Origin: JANLSE01 sp031362265
GTDB taxonomy: Bacteria; Chloroflexota; Chloroflexia; Chloroflexales; Roseiflexaceae
Assembly (NCBI GenBank): GCA_031362265.1
Contig: JANLSE010000488.1
Coordinates: forward strand, 1 to 21,714
DNA: 21,714 nucleotides
Direction of reading: 5' to 3'
Below the pieces are notes generated by a model. That model made no database searches and had not been told where the DNA came from. It saw only the letters and a program-made list of their open reading frames with translations. Below are positions 1 to 7,702 of this stretch, piece by piece. Positions within the stretch are counted from its first letter, which is position 1. Each line of letters starts with the position of its first letter. A program made the position numbers and the translations under genes.

Positions 1-656
1 CGTAGGAGTGCATCAAATGTGCCCATTGCTAATTCTAGTGTTAACGGAATACCACGTGCAACCTCACCGCCAGTATCAGTGGTGACAGGCAATTCAAGGA
101 ACGGCAGGCTACCAATACGTTCTTTATGCTCTGGGTCAACATAGTGTGGATCGTGAGGAGCATCGATCCAGACAGCATCATAACGAGCAATACGACGACC
201 AGGTTCCGAGAGCGAGCCCTGACGAAAACCAAGATCAAACAGCACACGATAGGTATAATCATTCGCAGAAAAATGCCCACCACGGAAAGAGTGTGGCCGT
301 GTCCCAAGGCGATCGGCAAACTTCTCGGTGCTATAGTTGATCAGTGTACGCTGATCGTCAGCGGAATATTGGCCAAGATTCTTGGTAAAGCGTCCATCAC
401 CGATCTGAGGTGGATGCATGAGCATCGCAATTTCGGCGCCGCGCTTCGCCAGATCCTCAAACATTGGTTCTTGCTCCTCAATGCACTCCGAAGCGATAAA
501 GAGGGTAGGCGGATAGCCAGCACGAATCACACGCGTACAGAAACCCTCAATCGCGCGCGCGGCGATGTCCCAGGTTCTTGGAGCTTCAGTATTCACCTTG
601 GTGCGCGGCGGCTCACAATTCAGCGAAAATAGAATATGCAGATTTGGCTTTGTCAT
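1..656 (-). CDS. Polysaccharide deacetylase-like protein, 3' end outside window
   Basis: An open frame reads leftward from an ATG at 656-654 for 218 codons without a stop and leaves the window at base 1, so the C terminus is missing. The protein begins MTKPNLHILFSLNCEPPRT. It contains EIAMLMHPPQIGDG (about residues 79-92) and RPHSFRGGHFSANDYTYRVL (about 125-144). These resemble the His-containing second motif and the Arg-rich third motif of NodB-type (carbohydrate esterase 4) deacetylases, especially divergent WalW-like members. The expected role would be removal of N- or O-acetyl groups from a cell-surface polysaccharide, but the metal-binding triad is not fully clear to me, so the substrate is unknown. 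No signal peptide is visible. No good Shine-Dalgarno precedes the ATG; the frame is supported by continuous coding character and family-like motifs. Confidence 0.62.
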   Translation of the reverse strand, partial: MTKPNLHILFSLNCEPPRTKVNTEAPRTWDIAARAIEGFCTRVIRAGYPPTLFIASECIEEQEPMFEDLAKRGAEIAMLMHPPQIGDGRFTKNLGQYSADDQRTLINYSTEKFADRLGTRPHSFRGGHFSANDYTYRVLFDLGFRQGSLSEPGRRIARYDAVWIDAPHDPHYVDPEHKERIGSLPFLELPVTTDTGGEVARGIPLTLELAMGTFDALL

Positions 657-836
657 CGTTTTTATTGTTCCAACTCTACTTAGTAAACCTATTGTACATG
701 TCGGAGGATATTTCAGCAAACGAGCCGTGGGTTTTCATCTCACCAAACAAACAGGCACCCAATCAAACTATGCATGATCGTGTAGAATAGATGCATACCA
801 CGCGTGCGACCGCACACCATGATAATGGAGCCCATG
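657..836. other. Divergent intergenic region, no firm feature
   Basis: This gap separates the minus-strand deacetylase-like gene from the plus-strand GNAT gene. TAGAAT at 784-789 could be a -10 box for the GNAT gene, but I find no convincing -35 at the right distance. In-frame GTG (804) and ATG (819, 825) codons lie upstream of the start chosen for the GNAT gene. Confidence 0.4.
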
Positions 837-1274
837 ATGGAAGTAAAACTGCTCACACCAGCCGATTATACTGCTTGGCTACCACTCTGGCAGGGCTATC
901 AGACGTTCTACAAAACACAGATTCCAGCTGAAACAACTGCGATCACCTGGCAGCGCTTCTTTGATCCAAACGAGCCAATATATGCCTTAGGAGCGTTTGA
1001 AGATACCGAATTGCTTGGTATTGTCCATTATCTGTATCATCGCTCAACCTGGACAGTTGGCCACTATTGTTATCTCCAGGATCTATTCACCAGCCCAGAT
1101 ATGCGTGGTAAAGGCGTTGGCCGTGCACTTATTAATGCTGTCTATGCTGCTGCGCGAACCAGTGGCGCTAGCCGAGTCTATTGGTTAACCCATGAAACCA
1201 ACAGCGATGCGATGCAACTGTATGATAAGGTCGCCGATCGATCTGGATTTGTTCAATATCGGAAGGTATTGTAG
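837..1274 (+). CDS. GNAT-family N-acetyltransferase (Hpa2-like)
   Basis: A 145-residue protein that fills a single GNAT domain. Acetyl-CoA-dependent transfer to an amine is expected; the acceptor is unknown. The acetyl-CoA pyrophosphate-binding motif A is visible as DMRGKGVGRALINAVYAAA (about residues 84-102), followed by the strand and helix with THETNSDAMQLYDKVADRSGF (about 120-140), the usual C-terminal Asn/Tyr motif. The start at 837 is chosen because GGAG at 827-830 sits 6 bases upstream and the domain begins there with MEVKLLTPADYTAW; the ATG at 834 is equally possible, and 804, 819 or 825 would add an unconserved tail. It lies 67 bases before the BTAD regulator on the same strand, so the two may be co-transcribed. 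Confidence 0.85.
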   Translation: MEVKLLTPADYTAWLPLWQGYQTFYKTQIPAETTAITWQRFFDPNEPIYALGAFEDTELLGIVHYLYHRSTWTVGHYCYLQDLFTSPDMRGKGVGRALINAVYAAARTSGASRVYWLTHETNSDAMQLYDKVADRSGFVQYRKVL

Positions 1275-1328
1275 GAAACGATGGAGCATATGAGCATGTG
1301 AATAGAGCCTGTTTGGAGGCATACCCAT

Positions 1329-1382
1329 ATGCAAAACTACCATGAAGCTTCGTATCTCGCTCTTCGGCCCACTACGCGTTGA
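1329..1382 (+). promoter_or_regulatory. Small upstream ORF overlapping the regulator start
   Basis: GGAGG at 1315-1319 is 9 bases before an ATG at 1329 that opens a 17-codon frame ending at TGA 1380-1382. The ATG of the BTAD regulator (1342) lies inside it in a different frame and has no Shine-Dalgarno of its own. Translation of the large protein may therefore depend on ribosomes loaded at the short ORF. Alternatively the good GGAGG may simply be used at long distance for 1342. Confidence 0.3.
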
Positions 1383-3576
1383 GCGGGATGGGCGCCAATT
1401 GCCGGAACGCATGTGGCGTTCACGCCAGGATCGGCGCTTGATGACGATTCTGTTGCTTGCGCGTGGTGCGACGGTTCCTTCTACGCGCCTAACCGAGTGG
1501 CTCTGGCCAGGGATCGATAGTGAGCGTGCGGCAAGCACACTACGCAGCACAATAAGTAGCCTACGCCGCACACTCACACCTGGTTTGAAGCGCGCCTCAC
1601 CAGCATATATTGAGACGCGGCCAGGTGGTTATGCTTGGGGGAAGCCCACCGATACATGGAGCGATATCGAGGCTTTTTCGGCATGTTTTGATTCGAATGA
1701 CCTCACCCCACCCGAATCCGATCTCAAACAGGCACTGCTGCTCTATCGTGGTGATCTGCTCGAAGATGAACCAGACGCAGCATGGGCCTTAGCGCCACGC
1801 GAGTTCTATCGCACACGATTCTTGCGCGCAGCTGAAACCCTTGCGATGGCGCATTTGGGGCGTGGCGAATATCATGCAACAACCCAGATCGCCCGCCGAG
1901 GTCTCGATATCGACTCACTCTTTGAGCCACTCTGTCGTGCGCTTATGCAGGCCGAGGCACAGGCTGGCGATATTGCAGCCGCACTCCAAGCGTACGAACG
2001 CTTTCGCCTCACACTGGATCATGAGCTTGGCGCCGTGCCATCGCCACAGACTCAAACACTACACACGGCAATCTTACGCGGCGAACTAGAAACGGCGCGA
2101 CCACCACGCGCAATCACGTACCCAAACGAGCCAACCCTACGGACAAACCGCACATTGCCATTGCAACGCGCCATTGCTCGCCAACAGATTCTTACTCCAA
2201 TTGCTGGGCGCGCTGCAGAGATCGCTCAATTGCGTGCGTGGATCGCTGCACTTGAGCGCAACAATGGGGGAGTTGTAACCCTGTTTGGCGAAACTGGAAT
2301 CGGCAAATCGCGTCTTTTAATGGAAGCAATTGCCGAAGCCGAGCGCCGTGAGATATTGCCGATTGTACTGCGCTGCACACCAATTGAGCGGGCACTTCCA
2401 TTAGCTGCCCTGGCAGAAGCACTCCGCCCACTTATTCGTGTTGCGCCTGAGCCACTCTTGCGCCGCCTACCGGTAACAGCGCTGGCTCAACTAGCGGAGT
2501 TTATCCCGGCCTTACGTGAGCGTGTGCCAAGTTTACCGCAACTCGCACCACTCCCCTCCGATGAAGCACGCTCACGCCTCGTTCAGGGGATTGTTGAATT
2601 GGGGTTGGCGCTGGCACGCCTTGCACCACTTGTGATCTGTATTGATGACGCACAATGGGCCGATGATACACTGCTGGCGGTGATCGGACGACTGGCCCAT
2701 GCCATTCCTGGGCGAGCCATCCTACTGATACTAACCTATCGCTCTGAGGAACTTACCGAGAGCCCCGCACTGCATGCCCTCCTGCGTGAGCTGGGCCGCG
2801 CCATGCTACTACGACCGTTGCTGCTCGGGCCAGTTGACCAATCTGCCCTTATAGAAATGCTCGCGGTGCCACCACATCTGCATACACTGGCTGAACGCCT
2901 TACGCAGCAGAGTAATGGAAACCCACTCATGTTGCATATCGCATTACAGGCATTACTCGAAGCACATGGGGCGCGTTCACTGACGGCTCTACCATCCGAA
3001 ATGAACCAGATCACAGTATTACCAGATTTATCGCGTACCGCCCACATCCGCGATCAAGTTGGCGCGCGGCTTGCGCGCTTACCAGAACCTGCCCGCAGCC
3101 TGATTGAGCAGATCGCAGTATTGGGCCGCTCAGTGTCGCTCGATCTGATCGAGGAGCTTGGTGGCGAGGAGGCGCTCCAGCACGCCCAAATACTCCTCGA
3201 TCGCTATTTTCTGACCGAACGCGAGAATCAGCGCCTGGAATTCGCGCATGATACCATGCGAGCAACAATCAACTCCCTGTTGGGGGCACCACGCCAACGT
3301 TTATTACATCGTCAGGTCGCGCGTGCACTGGCCAACCTCCATCGCGATGCGCCTGAACATAGTGCCGAGATTGCACTCCATCTGAGTCAGGCTGGTCGCG
3401 CCCTTGATCTTGATTTGCTCCACTATGCTCTGTTGGCTGGTGATCATGCATTACTCACGCTCGGTGCAGATGCAGCACGACCCTGGTATAGCGAAGCTGC
3501 TGCTGCCACCCAACGGCTTGGCGAGCGAGCGCCACCCCAACTCGCCCAACGCGCAACGGAAGCACTGAATCAATAA
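1342..3576 (+). CDS. BTAD / AAA ATPase transcriptional regulator (SARP-like)
   Basis: A 744-residue cytoplasmic regulator. Residues 1-95 form an OmpR-type winged helix (MKLRISLFGPLRVERDG, then WLWPG and SERAASTLRSTISSLRR), which should bind DNA. Residues about 100-250 form the bacterial transcriptional activation domain, an all-helical TPR-like repeat ending LDHELGAVPSPQT. An AAA/STAND-type NTPase follows: Walker A GETGIGKS at 316-323 and Walker B VICIDDAQW with the Asp pair at 435-436. Similar regulators usually carry several hundred more residues of TPR or a LuxR domain. This one stops after a short helical tail (LLAGDHALLTLGADAARPWY), so it is a compact form. The ligand and target genes cannot be read from the sequence. 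The start codon lacks its own ribosome site (see the upstream ORF). Confidence 0.9.
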   Translation: MKLRISLFGPLRVERDGRQLPERMWRSRQDRRLMTILLLARGATVPSTRLTEWLWPGIDSERAASTLRSTISSLRRTLTPGLKRASPAYIETRPGGYAWGKPTDTWSDIEAFSACFDSNDLTPPESDLKQALLLYRGDLLEDEPDAAWALAPREFYRTRFLRAAETLAMAHLGRGEYHATTQIARRGLDIDSLFEPLCRALMQAEAQAGDIAAALQAYERFRLTLDHELGAVPSPQTQTLHTAILRGELETARPPRAITYPNEPTLRTNRTLPLQRAIARQQILTPIAGRAAEIAQLRAWIAALERNNGGVVTLFGETGIGKSRLLMEAIAEAERREILPIVLRCTPIERALPLAALAEALRPLIRVAPEPLLRRLPVTALAQLAEFIPALRERVPSLPQLAPLPSDEARSRLVQGIVELGLALARLAPLVICIDDAQWADDTLLAVIGRLAHAIPGRAILLILTYRSEELTESPALHALLRELGRAMLLRPLLLGPVDQSALIEMLAVPPHLHTLAERLTQQSNGNPLMLHIALQALLEAHGARSLTALPSEMNQITVLPDLSRTAHIRDQVGARLARLPEPARSLIEQIAVLGRSVSLDLIEELGGEEALQHAQILLDRYFLTERENQRLEFAHDTMRATINSLLGAPRQRLLHRQVARALANLHRDAPEHSAEIALHLSQAGRALDLDLLHYALLAGDHALLTLGADAARPWYSEAAAATQRLGERAPPQLAQRATEALNQ

Positions 3577-3795
3577 GCGCAAAACGCAAGAACGCAGAGC
3601 GCAGAGCGCAAAAGCGCAAAGCATTGAAGCATTGGAGCAATGAAGCGTTGGAACGTTGGAACGTTGGAGCATGTGATCATGTAAACGGTTCTCGGTTCTC
3701 GGTTCTTGTTCTTTTGTTCTCTTGTTCTCTTGTTCTCTTGTTCTTGGTTTGGGTGCCCTCTGGGCAATTCTTGGTTCTATCATTCTTAGGAGAAA
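3577..3795. repeat. Low-complexity intergenic repeat block
   Basis: The gap consists of short iterated words: GCGCAGAGCGCAAAAGCGCA-type purine-rich units (about 3595-3622), ATTGGAGC/GTTGGAAC units (about 3624-3670), and an 8-base CTTGTTCT/CGGTTCT-type pyrimidine tandem array (about 3687-3755). The GCGCAAA/GCAGAGCGC words recur at 7719-7790, so this is a dispersed intergenic repeat family in this genome. Short open frames on both strands translate only as repetitive peptides and are not counted as genes. AGGAG at 3789-3793, just beyond the array, is the ribosome site of the next gene. Confidence 0.7.
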
Positions 3796-3801
3796 GCAAT
3801 C

Positions 3802-4017
3802 ATGCCACGTTATGTTGATCCCGGCGATGAAGAAGACGATTTAGAGGAAGAGCTTGAATCGGAGGGTGAAGGGCCAACGTTTGAGCGCATTCGGAAAAGT
3901 ACTGGCAAAACGCCGACCATCAAGGATGATCGACGTCAGCAGGGTAAGGAATGGGGCCGTATGCACAATAAGTTTCACAAGCAGCGTAAGAAAATGGGCG
4001 AGCGTGAGAAGCCATGA
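3802..4017 (+). CDS. Small highly charged hypothetical protein
   Basis: A 71-residue protein with a strongly acidic N-terminal half (MPRYVDPGDEEDDLEEELES) and a basic C-terminal half (GRMHNKFHKQRKKMGEREKP). AGGAG at 3789-3793 is a good ribosome site 8 bases before the ATG, which supports expression. There is no signal peptide, membrane segment or cysteine motif. The charge split suggests a nucleic-acid- or ribosome-associated protein, but this is inference only and I do not recognise the family. A perfect hairpin 32 bases after its stop could terminate it. Confidence 0.65.
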   Translation: MPRYVDPGDEEDDLEEELESEGEGPTFERIRKSTGKTPTIKDDRRQQGKEWGRMHNKFHKQRKKMGEREKP

Positions 4018-4049
4018 GGAAATCGTATTGGGTAAGCTGAGGAAATAGA

Positions 4050-4090
4050 AGAAGGGTGAGCGATGAAGCATGTTCATCGCTCACCCTTCT
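4050..4090. terminator. Perfect 18-bp hairpin between convergent genes
   Basis: Arm 4050-4067 pairs without mismatch with 4073-4090 (AGAAGGGTGAGCGATGAA and its complement) around a 5-base loop GCATG. It lies between the 3' ends of the small charged protein (+) and the PspC gene (-). Neither side has a long T run (the minus side reads TTCTATTTCC), so it may act as a bidirectional terminator or mainly protect mRNA 3' ends. Confidence 0.7.
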
Positions 4091-4106
4091 GTTGTAGATC
4101 AGGATT

Positions 4107-4685
4107 TCAGCGCCGCAAGAGCATCCACACACCGGCACCAATCATCAGCACAGGGAAGATAATATCAGATGGAACACCAAAGAATTCTGCAGCGAACATA
4201 ATTCCCAAGCCAAGCAGCACAATTCCGGCAATGACGGAGCCCTTACGACGCGGTGGCGGGCTTACCGCTGGGGGAATTTGCTGAATCGGCTGGCCAGTGT
4301 ATGGATCGAAGTTATACCCTTCACTTGGGTGCTGTGCATAGGTCGTCGGGGCACCATGCGATGAGCTAACACTGCCTTGGCGACCAGCAAATACCTCACG
4401 TACTTCCCGTTCGACACTATGGCCAAATGCCGCCGCTTCTTCACCTACCGATTGCACCCGCTCACGCCAAGCCTCGGGATCATGTGGCAGGAAATCACCT
4501 GGGCCAGCCTTTGGCATAACAATCCACAATACTGGGTAAAATAAAAGCCCGATACCGCTCGTGAGTGTTACAAGAACAAATATCAATCGAACGATTACTG
4601 GATCAATCGCGAAATACTCGGCAAGGCCGCCGCACACTCCAGCAATCATCTTATTATTTCGGCTTCTGGTTAGACGTGGCTGCAT
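4107..4685 (-). CDS. PspC-domain membrane protein
   Basis: A 192-residue membrane protein. Residues 1-60 are a typical PspC domain: RSRNNKMIAGVCGGLAEYF, then DPVIVRLIFVLVTL and a hydrophobic segment GIGLLFYPVLWIVMPKA. A soluble linker of about 85 residues follows, ending in Gln/Pro-rich NFDPYTGQPIQQIPP. At the C terminus are two hydrophobic segments, VIAGIVLLGLGIMFAAEFFG and IIFPVLMIGAGVWMLL, similar to the membrane part found in LiaF-like proteins. PspC proteins take part in envelope-stress sensing at the cytoplasmic membrane; no pspA homologue is in the window. AAAGGAT 7 bases before the ATG supports this start. It is the last gene of the minus-strand series and lies 73 bases after the GNAT gene. 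Confidence 0.88.
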   Translation of the reverse strand: MQPRLTRSRNNKMIAGVCGGLAEYFAIDPVIVRLIFVLVTLTSGIGLLFYPVLWIVMPKAGPGDFLPHDPEAWRERVQSVGEEAAAFGHSVEREVREVFAGRQGSVSSSHGAPTTYAQHPSEGYNFDPYTGQPIQQIPPAVSPPPRRKGSVIAGIVLLGLGIMFAAEFFGVPSDIIFPVLMIGAGVWMLLRR

Positions 4686-4758
4686 TGATCTATCCTTTCG
4701 CCCACGCTATAAGGCGTGAACGGTCTGCTCATTATTGTGTTGGACGAAAAGAGCGTAT

Positions 4759-5220
4759 TCATGGTTGCAGTGGCATTTCGTAACACAAATTAAGTGGATC
4801 ATCGGTATAGGGCCCAAATGGCGGAATACGATAAAATCCATAACGTTCATACATTCGAATAGCTGCGTGTTGCTGTGCCCCAGTTTCCAGCCGCAGCAGT
4901 AGCGTGTTATGGGATCGAGCATATTCCGCCAAATGGTTCAGCAGCATCTCTGCATACCCAGCCCCACGAAATGCAGGCCGTACATACATACGTTTAACTT
5001 CACCATATGCATCGCCAAACATCTGGATGCCTGCACAGCCAACGAGTGCGTCATCATTGCGTAGGATAAAGAAGGCAACCCCTTGTGCAATCAGTTTCTC
5101 GACACTATAGCCATGGCGGCTCGTTGCAGGGTATTCCGCAGAGAGTATTTCCTCCAATTCCGCGATCAACATTTGCGCATCCGCACTGTCTGGGCGCTCA
5201 GCGGTAATCGTGATTGGCAT
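4759..5220 (-). CDS. GNAT-family N-acetyltransferase
   Basis: A 153-residue single-domain acetyltransferase. Motif A is EVKRMYVRPAFRGAGYAEML (about residues 73-92) with the R-G-x-G-x-A acetyl-CoA loop. LRLETGAQQHAAIRMYERYG (about 109-128) is the C-terminal half with the conserved Tyr. The end, PYTDDPLNLCYEMPL, resembles GNATs often annotated as YjgM/PhnO-like. The acceptor cannot be assigned. AGGAAG ends 6 bases before the ATG at 5220, which fixes the start. It follows the GH4 gene by 117 bases on the same strand; nothing links their functions. Confidence 0.87.
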   Translation of the reverse strand: MPITITAERPDSADAQMLIAELEEILSAEYPATSRHGYSVEKLIAQGVAFFILRNDDALVGCAGIQMFGDAYGEVKRMYVRPAFRGAGYAEMLLNHLAEYARSHNTLLLRLETGAQQHAAIRMYERYGFYRIPPFGPYTDDPLNLCYEMPLQP

Positions 5221-5337
5221 AACCTACTTCCTTGCTATATCTCCTTAAACACCGATAAACTTATGGAGCGCTTCTACCTGAACCAAAGACTTAGACAAGG
5301 TTCGTAACAACTTTGCCGTGTTTGTCCCTTCATTCTG
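5221..5337. other. Short intergenic gap
   Basis: This 117-base spacer separates the GH4 gene from the GNAT gene. Beyond the AGGAAG ribosome site of the GNAT gene I see no promoter or hairpin that I can support. Confidence 0.4.
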
Positions 5338-6663
5338 CTATACACGGAAATGCTGGAAGGTTGGCAGATGGTCGCGATTTGCCTCAAATAGATCATTTGT
5401 CATCTGCTTGGCTTCGGCCAAGGAGAGCAGTGCTGCGGTAAGCGGATCATGCGCAATTGCCTGATAGACAAGGCGTGGATCACCTTCAAGGCAACCTTGC
5501 ACAACGAGCTCTTCTAGTTGTGAGGTGATGCCAGTTAGCATGGCTACTTGAGCTGGCAATGCCCCAACTCGAATCGCTTCAAAGCCTTTGCGGCTTGCCC
5601 ATACAGGCACTTCAACACAAGCATTCTGTGGGAGATTGTCGATCAGGCCAGTATTGGCAACATTGCCATTAAATGTAAAGGGTTCGCCACCAAGCAATGC
5701 ATTAATGATTGAGGATGCATACTCGTGGCCACGCTCGAGTGAAATTGGGTTTGCAGAGGCAAACCATTGCTTGGCTTCATCGCGCCATAACCCTTCGCGT
5801 GATTCATACCATTTGATTGTTGCAAGCGATGCACCAGGATTCCAGCCAGTTCCATGGGTGCAATATTGTTCGATCAGATCGGGGCGTTTACGAAACCACC
5901 AGTTGTATTCAGAATGATGCCCGCTTGATTCGGTTGGGTAATAATCGAGCGCCATGAAGAGCTCATTACGAACCTGTTCCTCATTATAGATTTCTGGGCG
6001 CGCAACCGCATCACGAATGAGCGGATACGCATCAACACCCTTCCAGCGATAATCGAGGTACCAAGCCATATGGTTAATTCCGGCACATGTGTAGGTGATC
6101 TCATTAATTGGTGCACCGATCCAACCGGCAAGCATCTCAGCAGTGCCTTGAACCGAGTGACACAGCCCAACCATTGGCACGGTTGTTTCATGCTGAATCG
6201 CCCGGCATAACAACACCATTGGATTGGTGTAGTTGAGCATAGCAGCACCAGGGCAATAGCGCTGCATATCGCGCGCAATCTCCAGCATCACCGGAATTGT
6301 ACGCAGGCCGCGGAAGATACCAGAAGGGCCACGTGTATCACCAATATTTGTATCGATTCCATAGCGCATGGGGATCTCAAGATCATGGCGCCAGACATGC
6401 AGTGGGCTAGCGAGAATCGTGACAAGCACAACATCAGCCCCACTCAAGGCTTCTGCCCGATCACGGGTGGCGGTGACCTTGGCCGGGTAGTTGCCAAGCT
6501 CAACAATTCGTGAAACCGAGCGATAGGCAAAATCGAGTCGCTCGGCATCAATATCCATCAGCGCAAGTTCAGCATCCGCAAGGCGTGGGAATGTCAGAAT
6601 ATCGCGCACCAAACCGCGGGTAAACCCAAGGCTACCAGCACCAATAAAAGCAATCTTGGTCAT
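5338..6663 (-). CDS. melA: GH4 alpha-galactosidase-type glycosidase (NAD/Mn dependent)
   Basis: A 441-residue cytoplasmic enzyme of glycoside hydrolase family 4, close to the usual length. Family 4 enzymes cleave glycosides by an oxidation-elimination route that needs NAD+ and a divalent metal. The dinucleotide loop is KIAFIGAGSLGFTRGLVRDI (residues 3-22). Asn/Pro residues of the substrate site are in NYTNPM (144-149), and the metal ligands are in GLCHSVQGT (Cys168, His169) and GINHMAW (His198). GDTRGPSG (108-115) matches alpha-galactosidase (MelA) members rather than 6-phospho-glucosidases, so an alpha-galactoside such as melibiose is the likely substrate, although galacturonidase activity is also known in the family. 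AAGGAT 6 bases before the ATG supports the start. A LacI-type palindrome lies 30 bases upstream. No sugar transporter is adjacent. Confidence 0.87.
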   Translation of the reverse strand: MTKIAFIGAGSLGFTRGLVRDILTFPRLADAELALMDIDAERLDFAYRSVSRIVELGNYPAKVTATRDRAEALSGADVVLVTILASPLHVWRHDLEIPMRYGIDTNIGDTRGPSGIFRGLRTIPVMLEIARDMQRYCPGAAMLNYTNPMVLLCRAIQHETTVPMVGLCHSVQGTAEMLAGWIGAPINEITYTCAGINHMAWYLDYRWKGVDAYPLIRDAVARPEIYNEEQVRNELFMALDYYPTESSGHHSEYNWWFRKRPDLIEQYCTHGTGWNPGASLATIKWYESREGLWRDEAKQWFASANPISLERGHEYASSIINALLGGEPFTFNGNVANTGLIDNLPQNACVEVPVWASRKGFEAIRVGALPAQVAMLTGITSQLEELVVQGCLEGDPRLVYQAIAHDPLTAALLSLAEAKQMTNDLFEANRDHLPTFQHFRV

Positions 6664-6693
6664 GTGAAATCCTTCTCAATGAATGGTTGACTC

Positions 6694-6703
6694 GAAACGT
6701 TTC
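6694..6703. promoter_or_regulatory. LacI/GalR-type operator half-palindrome upstream of GH4 gene
   Basis: GAAACGTTTC is a perfect 10-base palindrome with a central CG, the core typical of LacI/GalR-family operators. It is in the 61-base gap between glpX and the GH4 gene, where a sugar-responsive repressor would be expected. No LacI-type gene is in the window, and I cannot place a convincing -35/-10 pair beside it. Confidence 0.4.
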
Positions 6704-6724
6704 TGTTAACCGAGTGCGTGCACC

Positions 6725-7702
6725 TTATTCCTCATTGCCCAGTAGATGTTCCGCCTGAATGATACGGCGAGTGCCTGTTTCTGCGCGCAGAATAAGCGAA
6801 TGTGTTTCGGCTCGGCCACCCTCATAGCGTACACCATGCAAGAGTGGCCCATCAGCTATGCCGGTCGCCGCGAAAAAAATCTGGTCACTGGTCACCAATT
6901 CATCACAGCGCAGGATTTGCTTAATATCGTGCCCAAAAGCCTGTATATTGTCGCGTTCCACCTCACTCTGCGGCGCAAGCCGGGCCAGCATCGCGCCGCC
7001 TAATGCTTTGACAGCACAAGCGGCCATAATGCCCTCCACCACGCCACCAATACCCATCAACACATCAACACTACTACGCCGTGAAGCAGCCATAAGTGCC
7101 CCGGCTACATCACCATCGCCACGCAACATCACACGCGCTCCAGCCGAACGAATCTCGGCGATCAAATCCTGGTGGCGCGGTCGATCGAGCACAAAAACAA
7201 CTAAATCACGTACATCCTTCTTCTTCGCACGCGCTACTAGTGCGAGAGTCCAGGCCGCAGGCGCATCGAGGCATTCACTCACTATTGAGGAAGCTGCCTC
7301 GGCATTCACAACCAGCTTTTCGAGATACATTGCACCACGTGGCGCCCAAAGTGAACCACGTGGTGCAACTGCCGCAGCCGAAATAGCCCCAGATCGGCCT
7401 TCCGCCAACATACGTTTGCCATCGATCGGGTCAACAACAACATCAACCTCAGGGCCATCCCCAGTGCCAATGCGTTGCCCACCCGCCAGAGTAGTATCGT
7501 CGCCAGTTTTACCCTCTTCACCAATCACGATATAACCATTAATATCAAGCATACGCAGCGCCTTTGCCATGGCTCTAATCGCCGCACGATCGGCATCTGC
7601 ACGCCTGCCAAGGCCCATCCAACGCCCTGCACTTAGTGCAGCAGCCTCAGTGGCACGCACCAGATCCATGCCCAAATTCCTACTGAAGGGTAGATTAGTC
7701 AT
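6725..7702 (-). CDS. glpX: GlpX-type (class II) fructose-1,6-bisphosphatase, divergent
   Basis: A 325-residue enzyme of the GlpX family, which hydrolyses fructose 1,6-bisphosphate (and in some bacteria sedoheptulose 1,7-bisphosphate) for gluconeogenesis. Family landmarks are MDLVRATEAAALSAGRWMG, IVIGEEGKTGD, the metal-binding VDVVVDPIDG and GGVVEGIMAACAVKALGG. The first is close to consensus, but IGEGEKD is altered to IGEEGKTGD and DPIDGTT to DPIDGKR, so this may be a diverged paralogue with changed specificity. The start at 7702 is chosen because AAAGGA lies 9 bases upstream and the protein then begins MTNLPFSRNLGMDLVRA. The frame is open for 61 further codons, but that stretch is the intergenic repeat. 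The GH4 gene follows after 61 bases. Confidence 0.85.
   Translation of the reverse strand: MTNLPFSRNLGMDLVRATEAAALSAGRWMGLGRRADADRAAIRAMAKALRMLDINGYIVIGEEGKTGDDTTLAGGQRIGTGDGPEVDVVVDPIDGKRMLAEGRSGAISAAAVAPRGSLWAPRGAMYLEKLVVNAEAASSIVSECLDAPAAWTLALVARAKKKDVRDLVVFVLDRPRHQDLIAEIRSAGARVMLRGDGDVAGALMAASRRSSVDVLMGIGGVVEGIMAACAVKALGGAMLARLAPQSEVERDNIQAFGHDIKQILRCDELVTSDQIFFAATGIADGPLLHGVRYEGGRAETHSLILRAETGTRRIIQAEHLLGNEE

Noticed and set aside
126..632. 168-residue plus-strand frame
   Set aside because: It is antisense to the minus-strand deacetylase-like gene, and its protein has no recognisable motif.
3451..3783. Minus-strand frames with repetitive EQENKRTKEQE peptides
   Set aside because: They come from the intergenic low-complexity block and the end of the BTAD gene; no ribosome site or domain.
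3577..3795. CRISPR array
   Set aside because: Units are short contiguous words of about 8 bases without spacers, and no cas gene is present.
4686..4758. Hairpin CACGC-TATAAG-GCGTG as terminator
   Set aside because: The five-pair stem has no T tract on either side, too weak to call.
6858..7535. 225-residue plus-strand frame
   Set aside because: It is a shadow of glpX on the opposite strand, rich in Ala/Ser/Thr with no family features.
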